Source: Desulfobacterales bacterium | Lineage (GTDB): Bacteria; Desulfobacterota; Desulfobacteria; Desulfobacterales; C00003060 | DNA: 8,526 nucleotides | NCBI GenBank assembly: GCA_030613145.1 | Contig: JAUWMM010000057.1 | Span: 1 to 8,526 of the forward strand | Reading direction: 5' to 3' | In this document: piece after piece, positions 1 through 6,233 of the stretch | Position numbering within the stretch: the first letter of the stretch is position 1 | How the letters are laid out: the number at the start of each line of letters is the position of its first letter | Position numbers and translations under genes: made by a program | The notes under the pieces: model-generated | Database searches by the model: none | What the model saw: only the letters and a program-made list of their open reading frames with translations | Told to the model about the DNA's origin: nothing

Positions 1-46
1 AACTCCGGCATGCCGATTCCGAACATTTAATCCCCCCCTTTTATTT

Positions 47-188
47 GAGACCTTTGAAAAACGAGACATTTTTTTGTCAGGCAAGGAAGGCAAAAATTTT
101 AACCGGAGGAATACATTATGTATTTCGAGGATTAAAATTCGAAGCCTGACGCCGCATCACGAAAAAATGACAGATTTGCAAAGGTCTC
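47..188. mobile_element. MITE-like palindromic element with 5-bp direct repeats
   Basis: Perfect 10-bp terminal inverted repeats bound the element: GAGACCTTTG at 47-56 and CAAAGGTCTC at 179-188. The dyad continues inward imperfectly, with TTTTAACC at 97-104 facing GGATTAAAA at 129-137. The centre is AATACAT-T-ATGTATT at 110-124, and the midpoint of the ends coincides with this central palindrome. The pentamer TATTT abuts both ends (42-46 and 189-193), as expected of a target-site duplication. There is no transposase, so any movement would have been in trans. It resembles, from memory, dispersed repeats in sulfate-reducing deltaproteobacteria; that link was not verified. Confidence 0.75.
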
Positions 189-386
189 TATTTCTATCCA
201 TATCCCCTTGTAAGGGTTCGTTTTATGAGCTGTACCCCGTTGAATCTTACTTCTATATTAACACTGAAACCATAATGTATCAATCATTGCCGGGTTCAGT
301 CACCTTTCATACTTTCCATTATCTTCGTATGGGCTTTATCGTTTTCAAAATATGAAGCTTTGGCTTTTATTGCATATTTTAGAAGA

Positions 387-420
387 GATGGTTTCGTAAA
401 AGACTTTTTGCAAAACCATC
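387..420. repeat. Hairpin repeat (REP-like)
   Basis: GATGGTTT at 387-394 is the exact reverse complement of AAACCATC at 413-420. Between them AAAAG and CTTTT can also pair around a single A, so the 34-bp unit folds almost end to end. It is not followed by a T-run, so it does not look like an intrinsic terminator. The core, a TTTCGTAAAAG type motif, resembles short repeats I recall from deltaproteobacterial intergenic regions; genome-wide copy number was not checked. Confidence 0.5.
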
Positions 421-510
421 ATAAAATTATGCGACATTTGACCAATCGAGTCAAGGAGAATAACGTGCTTGCCTGAAAGGCGTGATTTATGTTAGGAGTG
501 TCAACCCATT

Positions 511-1605
511 ATGGAGACAATTGATGCAAAAAACGGTTCTGCTGTGGCTCAATTCAAAGGCAATGCGTTGGCCATGCTGATCGGGAGCCTTCCTATAGCC
601 GACCATGATCAGGCTATTCGGATGGTCTTTAAATATACACCGGAGATTCCGCTGTGGATTCAGCTCCCAGCTTATCCGGAAGAAGGCATGATGGTCCAGT
701 TTCTGGAGGGCATCCCGGGTCTTGTCCAAAACCAGGACCGTGTCTTTATTGATACTTCAGAATCAACCTTTGAGGATGACTTGCTCAAATTCTATGAGGA
801 CTACCTTGCAATAACCGAAGGTGGATTACCTCTGGATGGCACACGATTTGTACTTACCCAAAAGACCGCAAGAGGCTTCTATACCCTCCTCGATGTCATG
901 AAATCATCCCCGCATTTTCCTGTAGCTATCAAAGGCCAGATTACAGGACCTGTTACCCTTGCCACAGGGCTGACAGACCAGCACGGACGCGCTCTCTTTT
1001 ACGATGACCGGCTCCTTGATGTGGTGGTCAAAACCCTTGCCATGAAGACACGCTGGCAGGTGGAACAATTGTCACAATGGGGCATTCCTGCCATCATCTT
1101 CATAGACGAACCGGGCCTTGCCGGCTTTGGCACTTCTGCCTTTATCAGTATCTCGCAGGAAGATGTATCCCGGGTGCTTTCAGAAGTCATTGACGCCGCA
1201 CATCAGGCAGGAGGTCTGGTCGGCGTTCACGTATGTGCCAATACCGATTGGTCGTTAGTCCTGGATTCTGCGGCCGATGTACTAAGCTTTGATGCTTACG
1301 GTTTCTTTGACCGATTGGCCCTGTATGAGGCATCCCTCAAGACCTTTTTCGACCAGGGCCGAATCCTCGCATGGGGGATTGTCCCCACCTCAAGCAGTCG
1401 GGATATTGCCAGGGAAACGGCTTCAAGTCTGGTGGCCAAATGGGAGGGGCCGGCCAGTCAGCTGGAGACCATTGGCGTAGAACGTACAAAGTGCCTGGCA
1501 CAGTCCCTGATTACACCAAGCTGCGGCACTGGTTCGCTTACTCCTGATGAAGCGATCAATGTGCTTGAAATGACCCGTGAGGTGTCGCAAACCTTGCGCT
1601 CATAA
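511..1605 (+). CDS. MetE/UROD-superfamily zinc methyltransferase-like protein
   Basis: The 364-residue protein looks like a single (beta/alpha)8 barrel of the cobalamin-independent methionine synthase C-terminal/uroporphyrinogen decarboxylase superfamily. Visible signatures are KGQITGPVTLA (141-151), IDEPGL (198-203), a His-x-Cys pair H240/C242, and a late Cys at C338 in SCGTGSL. In MetE these correspond to the GPVT loop, the DEP substrate motif and the H/C/C zinc ligands that activate a thiol for methylation. The MetE N-terminal barrel is absent, so it resembles core-MetE or corrinoid methyltransferase relatives; the methyl donor and acceptor are unknown. No signal peptide or membrane segment is visible, so it is likely cytoplasmic. 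The ATG at 511 follows TAGGAG at 493-498 with a longish 12-nt spacer; no better in-frame start exists. It ends 45 nt before the YidD-like gene and may share its transcript. The family assignment is confident, the exact reaction is not. Confidence 0.8.
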   Translation: METIDAKNGSAVAQFKGNALAMLIGSLPIADHDQAIRMVFKYTPEIPLWIQLPAYPEEGMMVQFLEGIPGLVQNQDRVFIDTSESTFEDDLLKFYEDYLAITEGGLPLDGTRFVLTQKTARGFYTLLDVMKSSPHFPVAIKGQITGPVTLATGLTDQHGRALFYDDRLLDVVVKTLAMKTRWQVEQLSQWGIPAIIFIDEPGLAGFGTSAFISISQEDVSRVLSEVIDAAHQAGGLVGVHVCANTDWSLVLDSAADVLSFDAYGFFDRLALYEASLKTFFDQGRILAWGIVPTSSSRDIARETASSLVAKWEGPASQLETIGVERTKCLAQSLITPSCGTGSLTPDEAINVLEMTREVSQTLRS

Positions 1606-1650
1606 GCTTGGTCGAGCCTCTAATTCGCTTGAGCTGCAGATATTGGTAGT

Positions 1651-2064
1651 ATGAGAACACGAATCTTTATTCCGTTTACGGCCTTGCTGTTTTTCATTTG
1701 TGTATTCGCCACCAGTGTATATGGTGAACCGTTCATGGGGCCTTGGGAGGGCCATAGTAGTGATGAGACCTCTTGCAAGCGGTCAAGCAGTGATTTGAAC
1801 CCTCTTTGTTCCCTCGTAAAAGCCTACAGAAACTACATTTCGCCGATCGATGGTAAGACGTGTCCCATGTATCCCTCATGTTCGAAGTACAGTCTCCTGT
1901 GTTTTGAAAAACATGGTTTTTTCGTAGGATGGGTAATGACTTGTGATCGACTGCTCCACGAGGCAGATGAAATGAGCAAGGCTCCCGTCATTTACGTAGA
2001 TGGGGTGGAAAGGTATTATGACCCCATAGTAAATAATGATTTCTGGTGGCACAGTGAGGGCTGA
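1651..2064 (+). CDS. Exported YidD-like protein
   Basis: The 137-residue protein begins with a signal-peptide-like segment: an MRTR basic start, a hydrophobic core at about 5-20 and a possible cleavage after SVYG (25). Residues 53-102 match the YidD (membrane protein insertion efficiency factor) signature: YRNYISP (59-65), the CPMYPSC cysteine pair (C71, C77) followed by SKY, HG (89-90 region) and the DRLL helix end. Canonical YidD is a short inner-membrane-associated cytoplasmic protein aiding YidC-dependent insertion. This one has a signal sequence and lacks the usual Cys after RLL, with a divergent tail in which YYDP may replace the family's G-x-DPVP end. Its function is therefore not safely that of YidD. 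The ribosome site before the ATG is weak (GGTAG). Its end overlaps or abuts the start of the TPR gene, suggesting coupled translation. Confidence 0.75.
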   Translation: MRTRIFIPFTALLFFICVFATSVYGEPFMGPWEGHSSDETSCKRSSSDLNPLCSLVKAYRNYISPIDGKTCPMYPSCSKYSLLCFEKHGFFVGWVMTCDRLLHEADEMSKAPVIYVDGVERYYDPIVNNDFWWHSEG

Positions 2065-3004
2065 CCCGAGCATTTTGCGGAAAGGATGGCTTGTGGCCGC
2101 TGTAACTATTGCGGTCTGTTTCTTTCCTGTCGATTCTTACGCCACGCCGACGGTTCTCCTCGATCCAGAGCGTCAATTTCAGTTTGCCGAACACTATTTT
2201 CAAGAAGGTGAGTACTATAGGGCGATCGGAGAATACGAACGATTCATATACTTTTTCCCTGAGGCCAAGCAGGTCGAGCTTGCCAGGTACAGGATCGGGC
2301 TTGCCTATCTAGAAGGTGAGCGGTATCAAGAAGCCATACAAGCGTTCAAGCGGCTCATAGATGAATACCAGACTTCGGTATATGCGATCAAATCTTATCT
2401 TAGAATTGGTGAGGCGTATGTTCATCTCAAAAATTATGATGAAGCCCTCATAAATATTGAGAATGTGATAGACATTGCGCCTGATCAAGGTATCAAGGAG
2501 GAAGCTTATTATCAGTGTGGCTGGATTTATCTGGAAAAAGGGTTGTGGGAAAATGCGCAAACCTGTTTTGACAAGATCTCCGCTAAAAGTCGAAAAAAAT
2601 ACAGGCTCGAGCAACTCCGGAAGGAACTCGACAAGAAAAAACTCCTCAAGCGTAAATCCCCCTTCATTGCTGGGATGTTAGCCGTTGTGCCTGGCTCAGG
2701 CCATCTATATTGTGAAAGATACAGAGATGCGTTGGTCTCTTTTTTGGTCAATGGCGCATTGATCTTTGCCGCTTATGAAGCATTTGATAACGATCAGAAT
2801 GCCCTTGGTGGAATAATCAGCTTTGTTGAGGTAGGCTTTTATTCCGGTAACATCTACAGCGCGATCAGTAGCGCCCACAAGTACAATCGGGATGAAAAAA
2901 ACCGATTTTTCAGGTACTTGAAAGATCACGCAAAGTTAAACATCTCCTTGGGAGGACCCGAGGGGAATAAGGCGCTTATGCTTTCCTGTCGACTTTCCTT
3001 TTAG
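2036..3004 (+). CDS. Exported TPR protein with hydrophobic C-terminal domain
   Basis: Up to 322 residues. An N-terminal signal peptide is clear: RK at 15-16, a hydrophobic core at 18-31, and likely cleavage after DSYA (36). About four tetratricopeptide-type helical repeats follow at roughly 45-75, 82-114, 119-150 and 156-186, in the style of BamD/YbgF envelope proteins. A basic linker (185-207) leads to a conserved-looking hydrophobic region with PGSGHLY (219-225), DAL, and two or three possible membrane segments up to SAHKYN (279-284). The start is uncertain. ATG 2036 overlaps the YidD-like gene but has no ribosome site; GTG 2054 and TTG 2075 are alternatives that keep the basic n-region. 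The likely role is protein-protein scaffolding in the envelope, probably together with the YidD-like partner. No specific function is recognised. Confidence 0.75.
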   Translation: MISGGTVRADPSILRKGWLVAAVTIAVCFFPVDSYATPTVLLDPERQFQFAEHYFQEGEYYRAIGEYERFIYFFPEAKQVELARYRIGLAYLEGERYQEAIQAFKRLIDEYQTSVYAIKSYLRIGEAYVHLKNYDEALINIENVIDIAPDQGIKEEAYYQCGWIYLEKGLWENAQTCFDKISAKSRKKYRLEQLRKELDKKKLLKRKSPFIAGMLAVVPGSGHLYCERYRDALVSFLVNGALIFAAYEAFDNDQNALGGIISFVEVGFYSGNIYSAISSAHKYNRDEKNRFFRYLKDHAKLNISLGGPEGNKALMLSCRLSF

Positions 3005-3107
3005 AAGCTGTTTCAAGACCCTTTCCCATAGATGGTGCTAAACTGTCCCTGCTTTTGTTGCACTAGAGCATAACCTTGAATCACAATAAGTTGCAGCGCT
3101 TCTTTCC

Positions 3108-3137
3108 TTGACACAGAAGTCTGTTTCTTTCTATACT
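3108..3137 (+). promoter_or_regulatory. Sigma70-type promoter for the gsp operon
   Basis: A perfect -35 box TTGACA (3108-3113) is separated by 18 nt from TATACT (3132-3137), which matches the -10 consensus at five of six positions. Transcription would begin near 3144 and read into gspF at 3312. The palindrome ACAGA-AG-TCTGT (3113-3124) overlaps the last base of the -35 box and lies in the spacer, where a bound repressor would block RNA polymerase. Box quality is seen directly; use and regulation are inferred. Confidence 0.6.
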
Positions 3138-3186
3138 CGGCAAGTAACAAGTCGAGATTTTACCAGTCAGCCCCAATAAAATTTCA

Positions 3187-3291
3187 TTATGAGTACGAGT
3201 TTAGCTTACAGTTTGCGATTTTGACGTTCCGCTCTTCATGAATCTTTTTCCAAAATTGCTCAATATCTTTCGCAAAACGGGTCTTTTTCAT
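3187..3291 (-). CDS. Possible small basic peptide, divergent from gspF
   Basis: A 34-residue minus-strand frame starts at ATG (3291-3289) and stops at TAA (3189-3187). It begins MKKTRFAKDIEQFWKKIHEE and continues in a lysine-rich, helical-looking style more protein-like than most short chance frames. There is no good Shine-Dalgarno sequence, and its start lies only 20 nt from the gspF start on the opposite strand, so any promoter would have to lie inside gspF. It may be a remnant of a larger gene or part of a dispersed repeat rather than an expressed peptide. No family is recognised. Confidence 0.2.
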   Translation of the reverse strand: MKKTRFAKDIEQFWKKIHEERNVKIANCKLNSYS

Positions 3292-3297
3292 ACCCGT
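3277..3297 (+). promoter_or_regulatory. Hairpin in the gspF leader
   Basis: ACGGGT (3277-3282) and ACCCGT (3292-3297) are exact reverse complements around a 9-nt T-rich loop, ending 14 nt before the gspF ATG. No T-run follows, so it is not a terminator. gspF has no recognisable Shine-Dalgarno sequence, and a stem this close to the start could affect ribosome access, or the site could be a DNA operator. The structure is seen; the role is inference. Confidence 0.35.
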
Positions 3298-3311
3298 AAA
3301 GTGTTACCATT

Positions 3312-4538
3312 ATGCCTGTTTATGAATACACTGCCCTTGACGGGTCCGGCAAGAGCGTAAACGGCATTATAGATGCCGACAGCCCGGTAGCAGCCCGCCA
3401 GAGGCTCAGGGGTACAGGAATCTTTCCGGTCGATGTGAAAGAAACGTCCTCCAAGCCAAGGGGGCTCCGTTCAAGCCCGGTCTCTGTGTCAGCGTTTCTG
3501 AAGCGAATCAAATCAGGTGAGATTTCTGTTACCACTCGTCAACTAGCCACCTTATTGGGTGCAGGAGTGCCCTTGGTTGCGTCTTTAGAAGCACTAATCT
3601 CGCAAATTGGCAACCCGCAGCTTAAAAAAATCATGGCTGAGATCAAGGAATCCGTCAATGAAGGGAACAGCCTGGCCTACGCCTTATCCAGTCATCCCAG
3701 TATATTTTCAAATGTCTATGTTAACATGGTGCGTGCAGGCGAAGCATCCGGTTCTCTTGACGTGGTTTTGGATCGTCTAGCGGATTTGGGTGAACACGAG
3801 CAGGCATTGAAAGGTCGCTTCAAGGCGGCTATGGCCTATCCGGTCTTCATGTTCTTTGTCGGAACTCTGGTCCTCTTCTTTATCATCACTTTTGTTGTGC
3901 CCAATATTACACAAATTTTCAAAGACATGCATCAGACCCTCCCAATCCCCACCATTGTGTTAATCAGTATCAGCAATTTTCTGAAGTCTTTTTGGTGGCT
4001 TGTCTTGCTGGTAATCGTATCCTTTATCGCAATTGTGAGGCAGTTGAAAAACACCCCAAGGGGGCGTTACGTGTGGGACGAGGTCAAACTCCGCATTCCT
4101 GTACTAGGACTCATCAACAACAAAATGGCCGTGGCTAGTTTTGGAAGGACACTCGGCAGCCTGCTGAAGGCCGGCGTACCGCTCATAACTGCCCTTCAGA
4201 TAGTACGGAATATTGTCAATAATGTTATAATTGCCGACGTAATTGACGAGACCGTGGAGGAGATTCAAGCAGGTAAGAGCCTTGCCAGCCCCCTTGCTAA
4301 AAGCCCATGGTTTCCTCCCATTGTGATTCAGATGATATCTGTGGGCGAGCAGAGTGGAGAGCTCGAGACTATGCTGCTTAAAATCGCAGACACCTATGAC
4401 AGGGATGTAGAATCCCAGATCATGGCCATGACTTCTATTATAGAGCCGGTTATGATCCTGGTCATGGGCTTAGTCGTACTGTTCATTGTTCTATCTATAC
4501 TGCTTCCTATTTTTGAGATCAATCAGATGATACGCTGA
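3312..4538 (+). CDS. gspF: Type II secretion system inner-membrane platform protein GspF
   Basis: The 408-residue protein has the usual GspF/PilC length and layout. It opens with the family's typical [14 protein letters not shown], then carries two homologous T2SSF domains. Their repeated helices are easy to see: [25 protein letters not shown] sequence at 75-95 and [25 protein letters not shown] sequence at 278-298. Each repeat ends in a GE-x-SG motif (143-148 and 345-349). Membrane segments lie at about 176-198, 223-243 and 377-402. GspF sits in the inner membrane and couples the GspE ATPase to pseudopilus assembly. The ATG at 3312 gives the canonical N-terminus although no clear ribosome site precedes it. 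It is the first gene of this gsp run, with its own upstream promoter; gspE, its usual neighbour, is not upstream here. Confidence 0.95.
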   Translation: MPVYEYTALDGSGKSVNGIIDADSPVAARQRLRGTGIFPVDVKETSSKPRGLRSSPVSVSAFLKRIKSGEISVTTRQLATLLGAGVPLVASLEALISQIGNPQLKKIMAEIKESVNEGNSLAYALSSHPSIFSNVYVNMVRAGEASGSLDVVLDRLADLGEHEQALKGRFKAAMAYPVFMFFVGTLVLFFIITFVVPNITQIFKDMHQTLPIPTIVLISISNFLKSFWWLVLLVIVSFIAIVRQLKNTPRGRYVWDEVKLRIPVLGLINNKMAVASFGRTLGSLLKAGVPLITALQIVRNIVNNVIIADVIDETVEEIQAGKSLASPLAKSPWFPPIVIQMISVGEQSGELETMLLKIADTYDRDVESQIMAMTSIIEPVMILVMGLVVLFIVLSILLPIFEINQMIR

Positions 4539-4576
4539 CAATAATAAGGAACAACGGAATGTTGGTTGGAGGTCTT

Positions 4577-5023
4577 ATGAAAAAAGACGGATTCGGTCAT
4601 AGCCGCGGTTTTACGTTTATTGAACTCATGGTCGTTATGGTGATTCTAGGCATTCTGGCAACGCTTGTTGTACCCAGAATCATGGGTAGACCAGAAGAGG
4701 CCAGGCGCTTAAAGGCAAAGGTTCAGATTGGGAGTATTGAGACTGCTCTTCAGTTGTATAAGCTTGACAGTGGCTATTACCCCACTACTGAGCAGGGCCT
4801 TGAGGCGCTTGTCGAAGCACCTATGGTAGGCCGGCTTCCCATATCCTGGCGTGAGGGTGGGTACCTGGAAAAAGGGAGGGTCCCAAAAGATCCATGGAAA
4901 AACGAATATATTTATCTTTCCCCGGGCGTTCAGGGCGATTACGACCTCTCCTCCTACGGTCCTGATGGAGAGCCGGGAGGGGAAGGTAAGGATGCAGATA
5001 TAAACAGTTGGGAACTGGAATAA
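4577..5023 (+). CDS. gspG: Type II secretion major pseudopilin GspG
   Basis: GspG is the main subunit of the periplasmic pseudopilus that pushes substrates through the outer-membrane secretin. From the ATG at 4577 the 148-residue precursor has a basic 11-residue leader ending in SRG, cut before FTFIE by prepilin peptidase. The mature part (137 residues) has Glu at +5 and a hydrophobic helix ([18 protein letters not shown]). It also shows the family's [12 protein letters not shown] region, DPW, and the C-terminal [17 protein letters not shown] calcium-site loop. I chose 4577 because GGAGG at 4568-4572 lies just before it and the leader is typical. An in-frame ATG at 4559, with AAGGA at 4546-4550, would add six residues and cannot be excluded. 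It starts 38 nt after gspF. Confidence 0.95.
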   Translation: MKKDGFGHSRGFTFIELMVVMVILGILATLVVPRIMGRPEEARRLKAKVQIGSIETALQLYKLDSGYYPTTEQGLEALVEAPMVGRLPISWREGGYLEKGRVPKDPWKNEYIYLSPGVQGDYDLSSYGPDGEPGGEGKDADINSWELE

Positions 5024-5044
5024 ATTAAGGAGTCCAACTCTGAG

Positions 5045-5554
5045 TTGAACCGGAAGACAAAAAAAGGGTACACCTTCATCGAGTTGACCGTTGTTATTTT
5101 CTTGATCGGTCTAACACTGGTCTTGACCGTCCCGAGATTTCGTTATGAAATGTTGACCGATGACCTGAAGGCGACTGTACGTCGCATGGTGGGGACCATC
5201 AGGAGCTTGAGAAACGATGCAATCCGAGAGCAAAAGATCTATGTGCTCTGTTTTGACCTTGGATCGAATCGGTACTGGATAGAGTCGGCGGATATGACCG
5301 ATGAAGGACGGGCACTCGAGTACGAAAAGGCTCTCCCGTTACCAGGGGGGGTTCAGATACTAGATGTTTGGTCCGGAGAAACGGGCAAAAAGGTCGACGG
5401 TAAGGCGGCCATCCGGTTTACTAAGAAAGGGTATATCGAACCATCAGTTATTCATCTTGGGGCAGAAGACGGCAGGAAATTTTCCCTAGAGTTGAGCCCT
5501 TTGATGGGAAAGGTCAAGGTTTTTGACAAGTATGTAGAATTTGCAGGCATTTGA
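5045..5554 (+). CDS. gspH: Type II secretion minor pseudopilin GspH
   Basis: The 169-residue precursor has an 8-residue basic leader, MNRKTKKG, followed by YTFIELTVVIFLIGL, a classic prepilin cleavage site with Glu at +5 and an N-terminal membrane helix. The rest fits the beta-rich GspH/FimT globular domain, including an N-terminal region with RRMVGTIRSLRNDAI that resembles the family's helix. Its position directly after gspG supports GspH, a minor pseudopilin near the pilus tip. The start is a TTG at 5045. It is the only in-frame start that provides a leader, and AAGGAG at 5027-5032 sits 12 nt upstream, a rather long spacing that with TTG may keep expression below that of gspG. Confidence 0.88.
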   Translation: MNRKTKKGYTFIELTVVIFLIGLTLVLTVPRFRYEMLTDDLKATVRRMVGTIRSLRNDAIREQKIYVLCFDLGSNRYWIESADMTDEGRALEYEKALPLPGGVQILDVWSGETGKKVDGKAAIRFTKKGYIEPSVIHLGAEDGRKFSLELSPLMGKVKVFDKYVEFAGI

Positions 5555-5589
5555 TCATATTTGCGATGATAAATGGGACTTGGCCGAGT

Positions 5590-5613
5590 CACTCCAGTTG
5601 GAGTAATGGAGTG
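5590..5613. repeat. Short inverted repeat between gspH and gspI
   Basis: ACTCCA (5591-5596) pairs with TGGAGT (5599-5604) around a 2-nt centre. The same TGGAGT recurs 8 nt later (5607-5612), so CACTCCA can alternatively pair with TGGAGTG (5607-5613). The 97-nt gspH-gspI gap is the only sizeable gap among the pseudopilin genes. The unit resembles short ACTCC/GGAGT repeats I recall from deltaproteobacterial intergenic DNA. It could modulate mRNA processing between the genes; no T-run marks a terminator. Confidence 0.4.
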
Positions 5614-5651
5614 ATGAAATGACGATGAAATAGATTGCAGAGCAAAGACTT

Positions 5652-6062
5652 ATGATTTCAATAAGTCCTAGGAATTTTGAGACACCTGGTTTTACACTCT
5701 TAGAGGTCATGGTAGCCATGGCCATCATTGCCATTGCCCTGACGGCTGTGCTCGGCTCACAATCTCAGAGCCTTTCACTGGCCGGTGAGGCGAAATTCAG
5801 TACGACAGTCAGTTTCCTGGCCCAAAGTAAAATGGCTGAAATAGAGTCTGAGAAGCCGGAAAATCTTACCGGTAATTCAGGTGATTTCGGCGAGGATTTT
5901 CCCGGCTATCGTTGGAACCTGCGCATAGATGATGTTACATTTGATGAACCTGAAGGCGTCTCGGACCACCTCAAACAAATTGATTTGACGATTTCCTGGG
6001 AAGAGGTCGACCAGTACGAATACCGTCTCAGGCTGTACAGGTTTGTGCCCGAAACCGAGTAA
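5652..6062 (+). CDS. gspI: Type II secretion minor pseudopilin GspI
   Basis: The 136-residue precursor has a 13-residue leader ending in ETPG, then FTLLEVMVAMAIIAIALTAVLG, with Glu at +5 as in nearly all GspI proteins. The segment AQSKMAEIESEK (about 58-69) matches the GspI helix in which a conserved A-x-x-K/R-M-x-E-I pattern occurs. Length is normal for GspI. GspI nucleates the GspI-J-K tip complex. The ATG at 5652 is the only start downstream of an in-frame stop at 5631-5633. Its ribosome site is weak (AGAG, about 9 nt upstream). The stop lies before the gspJ repeat region. Confidence 0.92.
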   Translation: MISISPRNFETPGFTLLEVMVAMAIIAIALTAVLGSQSQSLSLAGEAKFSTTVSFLAQSKMAEIESEKPENLTGNSGDFGEDFPGYRWNLRIDDVTFDEPEGVSDHLKQIDLTISWEEVDQYEYRLRLYRFVPETE

Positions 6063-6118
6063 AGGGATGCATTTCCAGAATCTTAGTAATGGGAATTTCG
6101 GCAAGATTTGCTCTGAAT

Positions 6119-6233
6119 TGTGCTCACCACGGCGACACAGAGGCCGCAGTGTGGTTTGTTTTTTTGCCCGATCGTGGTTTCCCGATGGGGCAAAACGGAA
6201 GTTCACTCTGCGCTCTCTGTGCCTCTGCGGTGA
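6119..6233. mobile_element. Palindromic MITE-like repeat inserted in the 5' end of gspJ
   Basis: An imperfect inverted repeat spans this segment. CTCACC (6123-6128) faces GGTGAG (6229-6234). CACAGAGG (6136-6143) faces CCTCTG/CTCTGTG (6215-6227). The inner TTTTGCCC-GATCG (about 6163-6174) faces CGATGGGGCAAAA (6183-6195). GAAT occurs at both junctions (6115-6118 and 6234-6237) and may be a short duplication, although it does not abut the left inverted end, so this boundary is approximate. The CACAGAGGC/GCCTCTGTG core resembles dispersed repeats I recall from deltaproteobacteria and other environmental bacteria. No transposase is present. Confidence 0.65.

Larger units (their letters stand above)
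31..510. other. Gene-poor upstream region with two palindromic repeats
   Basis: I see no convincing gene here. The plus-strand frame that stays open to about 355 runs straight through the MITE-like element at 47-188, has no ribosome binding site and gives an unrecognisable protein. The stretch holds that element, an AT-rich inverted repeat (AAAATATG at 347-354 with CATATTTT at 373-380), the hairpin repeat at 387-420, and a small inverted repeat TTGAC-N7-GTCAA at 438-454, which could be an operator. I find no clear sigma70 promoter for the gene at 511. The best candidate, TTGACC at 438-443 with TAACGT at 461-466, matches the -10 consensus poorly. Confidence 0.6.
3005..3311. other. Intergenic region ahead of the gsp genes
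   Basis: This 307-bp gap separates the TPR gene from gspF. It contains a strong-looking promoter at 3108-3137, a palindrome inside that promoter, a hairpin at 3277-3297 shortly before gspF, and a short minus-strand frame at 3187-3291. No intrinsic terminator with a GC stem and T-run is visible after the TPR gene. If the promoter is used, gspF mRNA would carry a leader of about 165 nt. Confidence 0.6.

Noticed and set aside
6..15. Perfect palindrome CGGCATGCCG
   Set aside because: A lone 10-bp palindrome next to the window edge with no T-run; not enough to call a terminator or operator.
1..30. In-frame tail NSGMPIPNI followed by TAA at 28-30, possibly the end of an upstream gene
   Set aside because: Only nine codons are visible and all forward frames are open here, so a real gene end cannot be told from chance.
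74..355. 93-residue plus-strand open frame from a TTG
   Set aside because: It runs through the palindromic element, has no ribosome site, is compositionally odd and resembles no family I know.
438..466. Promoter TTGACC-N17-TAACGT for the MetE-like gene
   Set aside because: The -10 box matches only three of six consensus positions; kept only as a weak candidate.
489..524. Eleven-codon frame MLGVSTHYGDN overlapping the start of the MetE-like gene, with AAAGG 8 nt upstream
   Set aside because: Too short to distinguish from chance; no attenuation structure or repeated regulatory codons.
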